Shown: piece after piece, positions 23,538 through 35,608 of the stretch
Position numbering within the stretch: the stretch's first letter is position 1
Layout of the letters: every line of letters begins with the position of its first letter
DNA from: Ipomoea triloba
Taxonomy: Eukaryota > Streptophyta > Magnoliopsida > Solanales > Convolvulaceae
Assembly: GCF_003576645.1 (NCBI RefSeq)
Contig: NC_044920.1
Coordinates: 11,851,462-11,915,461 of the forward strand
Direction: 5' to 3'
Length of the DNA stretch: 64,000 bases
Notes under the pieces: generated by a model
Seen by the model: the letters and a program-made list of their open reading frames with translations, nothing else
What the model was told of the DNA's origin: nothing
Databases searched by the model: none
Made by a program: the position numbers and the translations under genes

Positions 23538-26317
23538 CTAGGACTCCAATGAGAACCTTAGCTTAAGTGGGAACATGAGAATTAATGTGTTAATGCACCC
23601 AAACTATTCAAATATATACCCTAGGACTCCAATGAGAACCTTAGCTTAAGTGGGAACATGAGAATTAATGTATTAATGCACCCAAACTACTCAATGAATG
23701 CATATAGCAACTACTCTAGACATGTCCAGAGGACATAAGGGGACTTTATAGTAGTTTTAGTGCATTAGTATAATAGTTACAGTGCATTTGTTCAATTCGC
23801 ACGTTCTTACTTAATAAAAACTTCTCAAATAATTATATATATATGTGTGTTTACGGTATTGGACTTGATGTAAGGTCGTTGATGTTAGCATATGCGAGTA
23901 ATAAATAAACATTTAAAAATGTATAGTTCTAATTATTAATTTAGATTTTAGATAGAATCAAACAAAGATCTCAATTTAATATTATAGTGTTTATTTTTTA
24001 GTTGTGAGGAAACTTCAATTATTCAAAAACGTACTCGAAATTCCAGTGTCATGGGTTGTGCTATCCCCATAGACCTTTTTTTAGGGAGTTTCGAACTGAT
24101 ACCAAATTGAATCATGTGTTCCATCCAACTAAAAGCCTAAAATGATAGTTAGACTGAACATTTATGTTTATATTATATTTATGGTCACAGTGCTTATATG
24201 TGTTATAACTAGATTAATTAAGAGGGGAAATATCTAAGAATTTGGTTACTTTCATTATTATATTCTTTAAAATGTAATATATGGTAGTTTGATCATTGAC
24301 TACTCATTTGGAATGATAATAGAGGATTCATCACATTATATACTAGTTGGAACGAACTCTTCTTATTAATTTAGCCACCATTATTAATCTTTTCAAATGC
24401 ATTTGATCATGAATGGAATTATAGAGTGGTGTCAATTCATTTTTTTTTGGTTGTTAATTATGCATATACTATACATGTATGTGTCTAATATTAAAATGAA
24501 TTATATGATATATATAGAATATTTGTTGATCTGCGTATAAACTCATGCATGTGCATCACTTATTACAAAATTTGGCTACATCCTTACATTAGATTAATTT
24601 ATAATGTTTTTGTTCATTATTGTTGTGTATACAGAAAGATAAGGCATCAGTGTTGAGCAACACAACGGAATACTTGGCTTCCCTAAAAGCACGAGTGGAA
24701 GAGCTTACTAAAAAGAACCAAATCTTGGAAGCACAAGTACCGCCGCCGCCGCCTCAGAAAGCGCCCGCCGCGAAGGAAGAGGTTGGCGCCGCCGCCGCCG
24801 AGGAGAAGGTAGATGTGAGCATCACAAATGTTGAGGAATCGACCTCGGAAGAAGCTAATTGCAGATTCGTGGACTTGCGAGTGTTAGTGAGGGGAGAAAT
24901 TAGCATGTCGGATTTTGTTATCCGTTTGCTTGAGTTCTTGAAAGGGGTTGAGAATGTTGGACTTATATCCGCAGAAGCTAGCACCACCACGGTACAATCA
25001 ATCTCGGTGAATCGCATGATCTTGAGACTCACAATTCCTGAGGTATATATGGATGCATCCATTTTCATAACGCAAAAAAACTTGTGTGGGACCGTATCAT
25101 GGACAACTCTATGAGACGGGTTGGGTTAAGATGAAAATATAATACTTATATTAAAAAATGTAATACTAATAAAGAATAAAATGTTTATTACATTATATTT
25201 TTATTTAAAAGTATTACATTTTTCCTCATAAGTATTAAATTTTCTCTTATAAGTAACAAAAACTTGCTAACATTACTTGTAAGCGAAAGTATAATACTTT
25301 TGATGAAAACGGTAATACTTTTACATCAAAATTTAGAAGTATTATATTTTTCTGTAAAAGTATTACACGTACCTTATAGGTAAGGGACACTTTATTCTTG
25401 GCTAGTAATACATTTTTAAATATAAGTATTATATTTTCATATAGAGTCAACCCCGACCTTTTATTTGTGAAACGGTCTCACACATGTGATCCTTTTCAGG
25501 GTTAATTCAAATATTATCCTATCGTTCGGCAATTTTTTTTTTTGTTTTTTTTTTTCATTTTCTTCCATTCTCAATTTAAAAATCAATTATATTAAGTGCA
25601 TGCCTTTTAAAGGGTAATTTTATGTTTGTTCTATTTTGAAGTCAAAAATTAAAAGTAGAAAAAAATGTAATAATACAACTAAGAGATTAATACGCGGACC
25701 AATTAGAGAAATTCTATGAATTTTTAAACACATGTTTTAAAGAGGGTGTGGTTTAAGGTAAATAATGTAGGTTTTACCATTCAATTCAAGCTTTTCATTT
25801 TAATTTGCATGGAGTACGTGTCAGATTCATTATAACGTAAAGTTATGTTCATAATATATATTGGATGATAACGAAAATCGTATGTTCATAATATTTTATA
25901 AAATATTATATTCTATCAAGAAATTACATGATGATGCAATCTCAACAAGTTGGTCAAATAGTTGATTAGTTTATTGTTTAAGGTCACCTGACGAGTTTCA
26001 CTCAAATTGTATCTAATTGTATTTGTAATCTTGAATAATTTAATTCAATAAAACATAACTTTAAAAACCGAGAATCTAGAAGCTAAAGGAAATTGATTGT
26101 TTCTTAAGTTATTAACCCCACTTTTTAGACTAATTCAGGCTGCACTTTACTAGGAAATTCCCTAGCCAACTCAGTTTGAAAGATGGTTTATGTTGATTTA
26201 TTATTTTATTATTATTATTATTAGTTTATTATATATTCATTTCTCCAGGGAGATGAGTGGGACGAGTCTGCTTTCCAGGAAGCCGTAAAAAGGGTTGTTG
26301 GTGACGTGGCACAGTGA
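21889..26317 (+). CDS. bHLH041-like: bHLH transcription factor, bHLH041-like (8 exons)
   Basis: Exons by GT-AG sites with conserved phase: 21889-22010, 22124-22222, 22329-22434, 22541-22555 (a 15-nt microexon), 22666-22728, 22818-23474, 24635-25042, 26249-26317. The product has 512 residues, similar to or slightly longer than the Arabidopsis protein (466 from memory). Residues about 5-130 resemble the bHLH-MYC_N/GAF-like region (VPGFAFRNNIPHLEL, FYREAGIKTAILMGCRAGEV). A Ser-rich linker follows. The bHLH lies at about 326-385: HHVISERRRREKLNESFQQL has the His-Glu-Arg pattern (H327, E331, R335) expected for E-box binding. The bHLH is split by the long intron between helices. Gln/Pro/Ala-rich and ACT-like segments (about 430-510) close the protein. 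It should act in the nucleus as a dimer. No frame break is visible. Introns hold TA repeats and a MITE. It is the only intact host gene found. Confidence 0.9.
22434..22466. repeat. (TA)n in intron 3 of the bHLH gene
   Basis: A TA dinucleotide tract begins at the donor site after exon 3. A shorter TA tract (about 22798-22815) forms the acceptor region before exon 6, so length changes there could affect splicing. Confidence 0.85.
23487..23850. repeat. TA-flanked repeat with 83-bp tandem duplication in intron 6
   Basis: A (TA)n tract (about 23496-23534) is followed by two near-identical 83-bp units (23535-23617 and 23618-about 23700) starting ACCCTAGGACTCC and containing ATGAGAACC and GGGAACATGAGAATT. 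A TA-rich stretch follows near 23835. The GAGAACC-type words and TA borders match the other TA-embedded repeats in this window. It lies between the two exons that encode the bHLH. Confidence 0.65.
25084..25483. mobile_element. MITE in intron 7 of the bHLH gene
   Basis: About 400 bp bounded by GTGTGGGACCGT at the left and ACGGTCTCACAC at the right, which are near-complementary. Homology of the ends extends inward (GGTTGGGTTAAG versus GAGTCAACCCCGACC). The interior is AT-rich with repeated AAGTATTACATTTT words. It begins only 41 bp after exon 7. No coding capacity. Confidence 0.65.
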
Positions 26318-26756
26318 CAGGTGGGTTTGCTTATATCGCAACACCTGGTGAACTGTCACTGGCTGAGAGCGCTATAATCAGGAAGAAAATCATTGATTTT
26401 GTAGTTGCATGAGGATCATGTCTTGTGATGTGATTATAGAGTAGTGTAGCAGTTCACAAGAAAGCAAAATTTTGAATATTAAATTATTAATCGGCTTCTT
26501 AATTTTCATCATTAGGGAAATTTGGACTGTGATCGTTGAGTTGGCGAGTTTTTATGTTAGCTAATTATCTTAATTTTTAAAACGAACTCACCACGTTAAT
26601 TACTAGTTGTACTAAAATTTGAATTAATATAGTATTTTAGATTTTTTGATATTAATAGTTTTATGTTGAAGTATTCAGGTGTGGATTTTGTTTTGCTTTG
26701 TTTTTTTTTCTTTTTTTTTTTAAATTTATTTATTTAAAATACATGAAACTTAATTA
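26318..26756 (+). other. 3' flank of the bHLH gene
   Basis: Contains the presumed 3' UTR. There is no clear AATAAA signal close to the stop; several AT-rich near-matches lie at about 26475-26495. Nothing else coding is seen. Confidence 0.4.
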
Positions 26757-26922
26757 AGGGTGTGCAAACTTTGATAAAAGTTTGGTTAACCGACTGAACT
26801 AACGAATTTTGTTTATTAACAGTTCTTTTACCAAAATATTTCGATTCAATTGATGGTTAAAGGTTTTATAGAATTTTGGTTAACAGTTAATTCCGTTTGA
26901 AAATATCAATTAACAGAAGTTA
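26757..26922. repeat. Left end of a GGGTGTGCA-type repeat
   Basis: Starts AAGGGTGTGCAAAC and holds repeated GGTTAACCGA/GGTTAACAGTTAAT words. A mirror-image end, GGTTAATTC ... TTAACCGAATGCACACCCCT, lies at 39480-39607. The two may be the ends of one older element split by later insertions. Flanking duplication is not exact. Confidence 0.4.
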
Positions 26923-27840
<918 letters not shown>

Positions 27841-29082
27841 CATGTATATGGCCTGATCTACACCATTAGATCCCATGATCTAAGGCTTCATATTAATCCA
27901 AACAATACAGGCGCTTCATCTTTAGCAATGCGAACGAGAAGGATAATGTTGACAATTCACTACAATTTCAAAACCAGATCAGACGACGACGGAGATCAGA
28001 CTTGAAGTCGACGAGCACTGAGCAACAAACACCTGACGAGCGTAGAAGGGACTCCATCACCAGTAACGAGCGCTCCGTNCTTTAGCAATGCGAACGAGAA
28101 GGATAATGTTGACAATTCACTACAATTTCAAAACCAGATCAGACGACGACGGAGATCAGACTTGAAGTCGACGAGCACTGAGCAACAAACACCTGACGAG
28201 CGTAGAAGGGACTCCATCACCAGTAACGAGCGCTCCGTTCTGAACAAAACGCATAGGTCGACTCCAATAGAGGAACAAGAATGGAGTAATTCGCAATAGT
28301 CTGTGCATTATCAACATTAATCTGGTTCATATTTGAGATAATATTGGTGAAATTCGCAGTAGTATGTGTATTTGGTGTGTGGTGGTTAAGTGGTGTGTTT
28401 TAATCTGAGAACTGGTGCATTTTATAACGTATAATGGTGTGTTTTAATTTTGTTGGTGCATTTGAATTTCAATGGTGTATTTCTGTATGGTGGGGAATGG
28501 TGTGTTTTAATTTGTCTAGTGGTGTATTTTATAACGTAGAATGGTGTGTTTTAATACACATGGTGGTGAATTTACGAGAGTAGTTGCATTTGGTGTGTGG
28601 TGGTTAAGTGGTGTGTTTTAATTTGAGAACTGGTGCGTTTTCATACGTTGAATGGTGTGTTTTAATTTTCTTGGTGCATTTGAATTGAGTGGTGTATTTC
28701 AGTATGGTGGGGAATGGTGTGTTTTAATTTGTCCAGTGGTGCATTTTATAACGTAGAATGGTGTGTTTTAATACACATGGTGGTGATTTTTTACGAGAGT
28801 AGTTGCATTTGGTGTGTGGTTGTTAAGTGGTGTGTTTTAATCTAAAAACTAGTGCATTTTAGTACGTTGAATGATGTGTTTTAATAATACGTTTGTTGGT
28901 GCATTCTATATTCTAACATTACCTTCCCACTTACAATTACCATAAAGCCCCCACTTAAGTTACGCGAATTAAACTTCCTGAATCTTAATATATAACCTCC
29001 ACCGTCAGATTAGCACAATCCAATGACGCACGCTAGGCCACACGACCACACCTAATAGCAAGGCCACATTTGATTAATATTC

Positions 29083-29085
<3 letters not shown>
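27841..29085. repeat. TA-embedded repeat with GGTGTGTTTTAAT array and an N-marked duplication
   Basis: Starts after a TA tract with GGCCTGATCTACACC. A 159-bp segment is present twice without visible difference (27920-28078 and 28080-28238), joined by an N at 28079. Three larger units of about 218 bp follow (28371-28588, 28589-28807, 28808-about 28920), built from GGTGTGTTTTAAT/GGTGCATTT words. The right end holds TTACCATAAAGCCCCC and CCACACGACCACACC before the next TA tract. No coding capacity. Confidence 0.75.
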
Positions 29086-29136
<51 letters not shown>

Positions 29137-29180
29137 TACACACACACACACACACACACAGATATATATATATATATATA
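29086..29180. repeat. (TA)n(CA)n(TA)n microsatellite
   Basis: TA tract, CA tract with one TACA interruption, then TA again. It separates two different TA-embedded repeats. Confidence 0.93.
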
Positions 29181-30048
29181 GAGGAGATGGTTCACGTGCG
29201 AAGGGTTTCTCATGTGAAAAATGGGGTGAGATTTGAGTTGTTGATCAAGATTAGATTAACGGCTCAAAAATGAAGCATAATTTAAAAAAAAAAACTAACC
29301 GCAACGTGCTTTATGGCAGCATGGATGCAAATGATCTTAAGTGTCTCGAACTGATGCATCTTAAGTGTCGAATTTATGCACCTTAAGCTCTGAACTGATA
29401 CATCTTAAGTCTCGAAATGATGCAGCTTAAGTTTTGAAGTGATGCACCTTAAGTATTGAACTGATGCACCTTAAGTTTTGAACTGATGCACCTTAAGTTT
29501 TGAACTGATACACCTTAAGTTTCGAACTTATTATGCACCTTAAGTGGGAAAATAATGCACTTTAAGCTTTAAATTTATGCACCTAGAGTATGAAAGTCGA
29601 TATTCCTAATCAATCGAAGTTGTGCACCTTAAAAGTTAAATTCATTCACTTTAAGCTAGAAACAAATGCACCTTTAGCTTGAAATTTATGCACCTAGAAT
29701 CTGTAAGTCGTGCACCTTAAGAGTTAAACTGATGCACCTTAAACTAGCAAGTGATGCACCTTAAGCTTTAAACATACGCGTCTTAAGTTATAAACTTACA
29801 CACTTAAGCTATAAACTTACGCACCTTATTAAGCTTTAAACTTAAGCACCTAAGGCTATAAACGTACACAACTTAAGCTATAAACTTACGCATCGTAAGC
29901 TATAAACTTACACGCATTAAGCTTTAAATTTATGCACCTTAAGCTTTAAACATACACAAAATTACCATAATGCCACCATCTTTGTTATTATTATTTTTTT
30001 TCTTCACTCTAGGCTGCTAATTTTGGCTAGATCAATGGCTGAGATTTC
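29181..30048. repeat. TA-embedded repeat with a GCACCTTAAG array
   Basis: Left end GAGGAGATGGTTCACGTGCG and TTTCTCATGTGAAAAATGGG. About 29330-29960 is a decaying array of about 20-25-bp units around GATGCACCTTAAG, with spacer variants TTTTGAACT or TTATAAACTTAC. The right end has ATTACCATAATGCCACC and CTAGATCAATGGCTGAGA, where it meets the LTR of element C. No open frame of note. Confidence 0.7.
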
Positions 30049-31343
30049 TGATAAGCCCCAAGATACCCATTATTTGAGTACATATTAGGGTGCTTTGCAA
30101 CGTTTTTAGTATCCTTACATGATAAATTTGTGATCAAATATGCTTTAAATTCACTAACCGCACGCAAAGCTACCTTTAGCATAAATTGAGATGATACAAG
30201 AGTCCCGGGAGCCAATAGGAACGAAAACCGAGCTTAGGGAACGAACCAGGCAAATCTGGAGCCCCAAAAGACCCAGAATGAAGCCCACACGCGTGTTGGT
30301 GCGCGTGGCAACATTCCAGTAGCCAACCACGCATGCCACCACGCGTGTGGGAGGAGCAAATAACTGGAAGACCGTCGCGTACGAGGTTGCGTACGACCGT
30401 ACTCACCCTCGTACGCAACCCAGAATCTGCACTATTTAAAGAAGCTTTGGCGGAAATCAAAGACCTAGCAGCAAAATTAGTTTTTAGATCAGATTTCTTA
30501 TGGTTTTCTCCCCTCTTGGGGGAAAACCTCTCTTTCTATTAGATTAGATTTAGATCAAAGAGAGGGATTGAAGTTTCAAGGATGTAAAGGCTCTATTCTT
30601 CTTGGATGGTAACCTTTTAATACTCTTAATATTCTAATATTTGTTTCCTTTGAAGCTTTGATTTTCTTCTTCTTGTTGCTTTATTTAATGATAGTTTAGA
30701 GTAGAAAGGGGATTGGTGGCCCCGGAACTAGCTTTATGGTTGATTTAATGATATGTTTTTCTTAAAGTTGTGAGCTTTATGTTCTTGTATTTGTATGCTT
30801 GTGTGGGTGATGTTTGGTGTTGTTTGGTGCCTATGTATTGCCACACGCAACTCTGTGAAAGTGATTGTGTGCGCGATAGCGGCCTCTCACGAGTCCTAAT
30901 CACCTATATCTCCGCCCTTAGTCCGAAAGGACGAGGTCCGAGAGGAGTGGTAGACAAGGTGTTTGACAAAATGCCCCAGCCGAATGAGGATATTGGAGTC
31001 CGAGTGTGACGCCACTCGGTGATGTGCCTAAAGCTCCCTTCTTAAATCCGAGGCATATGCTCGCACAACCGATAGAATCTTGGACCATATATGCTAGTCA
31101 AGAGCCCCAATTCCCGTTTTTCCCTTATTCTTGCTTTTATTATTTTTAGATTTCCAATTTCCTTACACATATACTTTCAAGTTCTTGTCATTCTTATAAC
31201 TCTTAACCTTCAACCTCCTAAAAGTCAACATACATTCGACTCCAAACCTGCCTTCCTTGAGAGACACGACACTCGGGGAGTTTTGACTCTTCGTTTTAAC
31301 ACCTTCCATTCCACATTCACTCACACTAAAACTCAGAACATCA
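30049..31343 (+). repeat. 5' LTR of element C
   Basis: 1295 bp, TGATAAGCCCC ... ACATCA. It contains ACGCGTG hairpins (about 30286-30345), a CTATTTAAAG TATA-like box near 30433, the GNRA-like hairpin word GTCCGAAAGGAC (about 30921-30932), the inverted repeat CCGAGTG-N6-CACTCGG (31000-31019) and ACACTCGGGGAGT near the end. Confidence 0.87.
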
Positions 31344-31346
31344 AAT

Positions 31347-31364
31347 TGGCGCCGTTGCCGGGGA
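31347..31364 (+). other. Primer binding site, tRNA-Asp type, element C
   Basis: TGGCGCCGTTGCCGGGGA, a perfect complement to the plant tRNA-Asp 3' end, 3 nt after the LTR terminal CA. Confidence 0.95.
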
Positions 31365-31599
31365 AGGCAAACGGTTTTTGAATTGTGTTGACATTTTTGA
31401 ATTTGGATTTTAAGAGTTCTTGAATTTCTTTCTTTTTGTTTGTTTTATTTTCTCATTTTTGGTTGCATGATTAGAGAAGTGAGCTTATTTATATTGAATA
31501 TATTGTTGCTCACTTGCAACTACTTCTAGTTGCAAATATTTGTTGTTGGCTAAGCTTTGTGCAGGAAATTTTTGTTGAAAATCACTTGAAAGCTTTCCA

Positions 31600-33568
31600 A
31601 TGAGTGCTCAAATGAATCCCCATGGTTACCCACATCATGGAGGACAATCTTATAGAAACCCTCTACCCCAACCATATCCCTATTACCCCCATTCTACCTA
31701 TACTTACCCTCCACCAACATATCACTACCCACCTCCAAATCCTTACCCATTTCCACACCACTACTTACCACATCCCTATCCTTATCCATTTCATACACAC
31801 AATCATTACCCACACCCATATGAAACACCACCTCCACCTTTCCAAGGAAATTACCCTTCACAATCACCCAATTTTCAAGAAAATGACTTGTTGAGCTCTA
31901 AAGAGATATCCCAAAATATAGAAAGTAAGCTTGTACAAATGATGAAACAAATCGACCCAAGCTATACTCACGAGCCAAATTTATTCCCCAATTCCCACCC
32001 AAACACTCACTACCCACCTCCATCACCATTCAATATAGGAAACAATGCTTCACATTTCTTTGAAACACCACCTTCCAACCAATATTTTACCCCATCTAAT
32101 CCTTGTGATTATATCCCACCAGCCAAGGACGAAATTGAGATTCTAAAAGAAAAAATAGAAGCATTCACAAGGATGGCCAAGGAAGATACGGCTAATTTAA
32201 AAGCCGAAATCAAGAGCGAATTGAAAGACTATCTTGCTAGCCTCCGGGAGGAAGGACTTCCTTTGGAAGTGGTTGAAACAAAGATGTTATCCATGATGGA
32301 GGAGCTCATGAAAATTAATGAGTCACGGGCTAACTCTACCATCATAGATGATATCCCGACTTTGGAAGCCAATTCAAGGATTGTACAAGAGAGTGAAAAA
32401 CAAAATGTTAGAAGGAAGGTGAATGTTGAAGAGGAAGTGGATTGTTATGCCCCGGTGCTTGAAGAAGTCCCAATCTTCGAATTGGAAGATCCAAAAGAGG
32501 TAGAGATGGAGAGTGAAGATGAGGACATCGAAGTAGTGTGAGAAGATGAAGAGCCGACATGTGGTAACATTCTTAATCCTTCTTGTGGTAATATTCTAGA
32601 AAATCCTTGTGCTCTTATTGAAAACACTTTTGACACTTGTGTGGATAACTCTCCTTTGAATTGCAATAGTGATCTATATGCTTATGACACTACTCGTTTT
32701 TATTTCCGGGAGGATGATTCCATAGGCTTTATTAATGATGATTCTATTAGCAAGTGTGAAAGTGTTGATTCATTTGATAATGATAATTGTGTTCCTCATA
32801 AGGATGACTCCCTTTGCATTAATATTTCCATTACATGTGATTATGATTGCTTTAAATTTCGGGAGGATGATTCCGTAGAAAATTGTGATATATTGATTAA
32901 TGATTGTAAGGATTCTCTCTTGTTTGCTAATGATTATGCTTGCTTTAACTTTTTGGAAGATGAATCCTTTGACCTGGGAGAGAATGAATTGATGAGTGAG
33001 GGGGATGATGCTTCATTTTACTCATGTGAGGGTGAGAGTGATTCTTCTAATCAAATAGGGTGGGGAGATGAGAAAAGAGAATGTGAGGAAGAGATGGTAG
33101 AAAATGATGGGATTTTCACGTTTGATCTTATGGAGAAAGTTGAGTGGGGAGACCTTGTTAAAACCGAAATTGAGAAAGGGAGTGAGGAGATATGCCTTGT
33201 TAAAACCGAAATTGAGAAAGGGAGTGAGGAGATATGGTATAAAGAGAGTGCTACAAATGAAAAGATCTTTAGGGGGAGATATAAAGAGAGTGCTACAAAT
33301 GAAAAGATCTTTAGGGGGAGAAGTAAAGAGAGTGCTACAAATGAAAAGATCTTTAGGGGGAGAAGGGAGGAAGAGGAAAAGGAAGTTCACACCATCCTAG
33401 AAGAATTAAGGAGGGTGTTTGAGGTTAAAAGTCTTCCAACTATGCAATATTGTTCTTCCTTTATTTGCGTGGGAATTTAAGGATGTTCCCCATCTTGGGG
33501 CATACCTTGAAGCTAAGGTTCACGGGACGCTTGGTAAGGTCCCAAAATCAGTGTGCTTCGAAGGATAG
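31600..33568 (+). pseudogene. ORF-A of element C (about 655 codons, one stop and one frameshift)
   Basis: Starts MSAQMNPHGYPHHGG; element D has MSAYMDPHGYPYHGG at the same place, which supports this start. Order: PY/His-rich region (about residues 1-90), linker, coiled coil (DEIEILKEKIEAFTRMAKED to about residue 250), acidic region, FYFREDDS repeats, tandem 14-residue repeats, and the conserved end HTILEELRRVFE ... AYLEAKVHGTLGKVPKS-CFEG. A TGA at 32539-32541 replaces a Trp codon that B and D keep. One extra A near 33445, relative to element A, shifts the frame just before the conserved end, so the frame seen stops at 33480. Gag-like role is inference; I see no zinc knuckle, protease or RT. 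The composition resembles no family I can name. Confidence 0.72.
33154..33363 (+). repeat. In-frame 42-bp tandem repeats in ORF-A
   Basis: Two copies of a 42-bp unit encoding LVKTEIEKGSEEI (33154-33195, 33196-33237), then three copies of another 42-bp unit encoding KESATNEKIFRGR (33238-33279, 33280-33321, 33322-33363). Elements A and B have one copy of each. All expansions keep the frame. Confidence 0.93.
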
Positions 33569-35608
33569 AGCACACCACGTCTGGCCAGGAGACGTTAAAC
33601 CATGGCGCACTTGGGAGGCAATCCCAACGCTATCCTTAGATGATTAGAATTTTATTTCTTGTTTACTTTTTCTTTTCCTTCGTTATTAGCAATTTTTCTT
33701 TTTAGAATAGCCTTGCTTGAGCTAACATTGCAGGTGATTTTGGTGTTAAGTCATGACGAATTGAGCTAAACCGGATCAAAAGTGGAAGGCAAAAGCCGGG
33801 AGACGAAGAAAGTGATCAGCACTGTTGTCCACGTTGCCCACACGCGTGGTGACAGGCGTGGAACCTTTCCAATGCTGATCCACGTGGACCTACACGCGTG
33901 TAAGACTGCGTGGACAGGTCCTGACAAATTTTTGTGCATTATTCTCTTTTTCATCCAATTTTTCTGAGTCTCCAAGGTTTGGTCGTGCCAAGAATCATCT
34001 CCTATCTTGATTTACATATCTTTCTAGTTAATTACCTTGTTTTAGGATTTATGCTTTAATGTTTTCATTATGAATAAAAGGAGTTCCGTCAGGCCACTTC
34101 ACTTCAATTGGTTGTCTTCATGTGCTAACAATGTTTCATGTAGCTTGGAGAACGGAGGTAAAAGAGATTTTGGAAGCTTAAAGTGTGGAAAGGAAGGCAT
34201 GCTTACTTGGTTGTAAACCTCTTATCCCTTCTACTTTTTATGCCTCGTTTCAAATTCAAAGTGTGGAAATTGTTTATATAGCTTTGTATGCGTTTGTTTG
34301 AGCTTACCATGTTATTCTATCAATAGAGGATCATTAGAATAAACCCTATATCCCAGAGCAATTTCCAAAGTGTGGAAAGGGATTTCTTATTTGAAACGAA
34401 ACATCGAGGATGATGTTTATTCTAAATTGTGGAAATGACGCACTTTGTGCTTAACATGCTTATTTGCTTAGAGTTGGAAAGTTGAGCTCTTGGGAATGAT
34501 AAACGGGTGTATTTGCAATGTGAAAAGAAAGTTATTGTTTGTGTTATCTAGAGAGAATTTTGACTAGATGCCCAAAAATTTTTTATTCTTGAAATATCTT
34601 TGAGAAGTTACTTTTCGCACCCATGAGAGTGTTTAAGAACCAAATAAGTTTATATTCTTGCTTGCTTGCATGATGTTCACCTCTTATTTAAGTAGGACCT
34701 TAGTCAAGGATCTCTCGAAGTGGGAGTGTGCACTTTTTAATTTGAGAAAGATAATTTTTAGCGAGGCCCGGAATTGAACTAACCTTGGTAGGGCATGGGG
34801 CAAAAGGTGAGCCTATTGGTAAGCTTAAGAGTGAAAAATCCCTTGATCCCAAAAATAAAAGGCATGAGGGGTTGTTTGGAGAAAAAAAGTTGAAAAGGCA
34901 AAAAGGCCAATCACCGAGATTAAAAATTGAGGAAAGCCAATTCGCTGGGTTGCGTTCAACCATAGTCTTCAGTAAGCAAAAAGCTTTATCTGGAGTCGGT
35001 TGTTCACATAAAAGGATCTCAGGAATTGAGAAAATAGAGAGGAGGTGAGCCGCTTCGCTAGGATTGGGGTACCCATTGCACTGTCTTCGAAAAAGCATGG
35101 AGCTCCATGTGAAGTCGGGTTGCTCGATGGTGTTATCCTAGGAAGTGAGAAGAAAAGAGGGACCGCACTAAGCCAAAAGCGGTGAGTGGTCCATGCCCCT
35201 ACCCTCACTTATTTTATTGTTGGGCTTTGGCGTTTAGGACGGAATGATTGATTAACTAGTGCACATCGTTCCCACTAGTGGGATCGGCTAGAGGCCCTGA
35301 TTAAATGAGAGGTGAATTCGAATTTTGGAATTGCATGCTTACGAATGGTGTGAGAAGTGTGATCCTTTGTTTTAATTGTTTATCTACGAAAGGTTTTTAC
35401 TTCCCGAAAATATTTCTTGAGTTAATGACATCTGACCAAAATCCTTTGTAGATAACACAAAAGATTTCTTCCATTTCACTAGTCTTAGACACCCACCATT
35501 TTGATTTACCAAGAGCTTTGTCTTGTATGAGTTGGTATCTCAGAAGCTTATGTGCTTAATAGTAGATTGTCTTGCTTGAGGGCAAGCAAGAAGTAAAGTG
35601 TGGAAACT
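33569..35608 (+). mobile_element. Element C 3' untranslated region and polypurine tract
   Basis: About 2 kb without supported coding sequence. It contains GTTAAACCATGGCGCAC, the ACGCGT hairpin block (33830-33915), repeated AAGTGTGGAAA words, CCCACTAGTGGGA near 35270, and the polypurine-like AAGTAAAGTGTGGAAACT right before TGATAAG at 35609. ORF-B is absent, unlike B and D. Confidence 0.65.

Noticed and set aside
28371..28920. Centromeric satellite (218-bp tandem units)
   Set aside because: Only about 2.5 units, built from smaller GGTGTGTTT words inside a TA-bounded repeat; not a satellite array.
29330..29960. CRISPR-like array of short repeats
   Set aside because: Units and spacers are degenerate and of irregular length, in a plant chromosome with no cas genes; it is a decaying minisatellite.
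30921..30945. Hammerhead ribozyme (retrozyme-like) in the LTR of element C, because GTCCGAAAGGACGA resembles hammerhead stem II
   Set aside because: The required CTGATGA box is missing before the stem and GAAA is replaced by GAGG after it; elements B and D do not restore the core.
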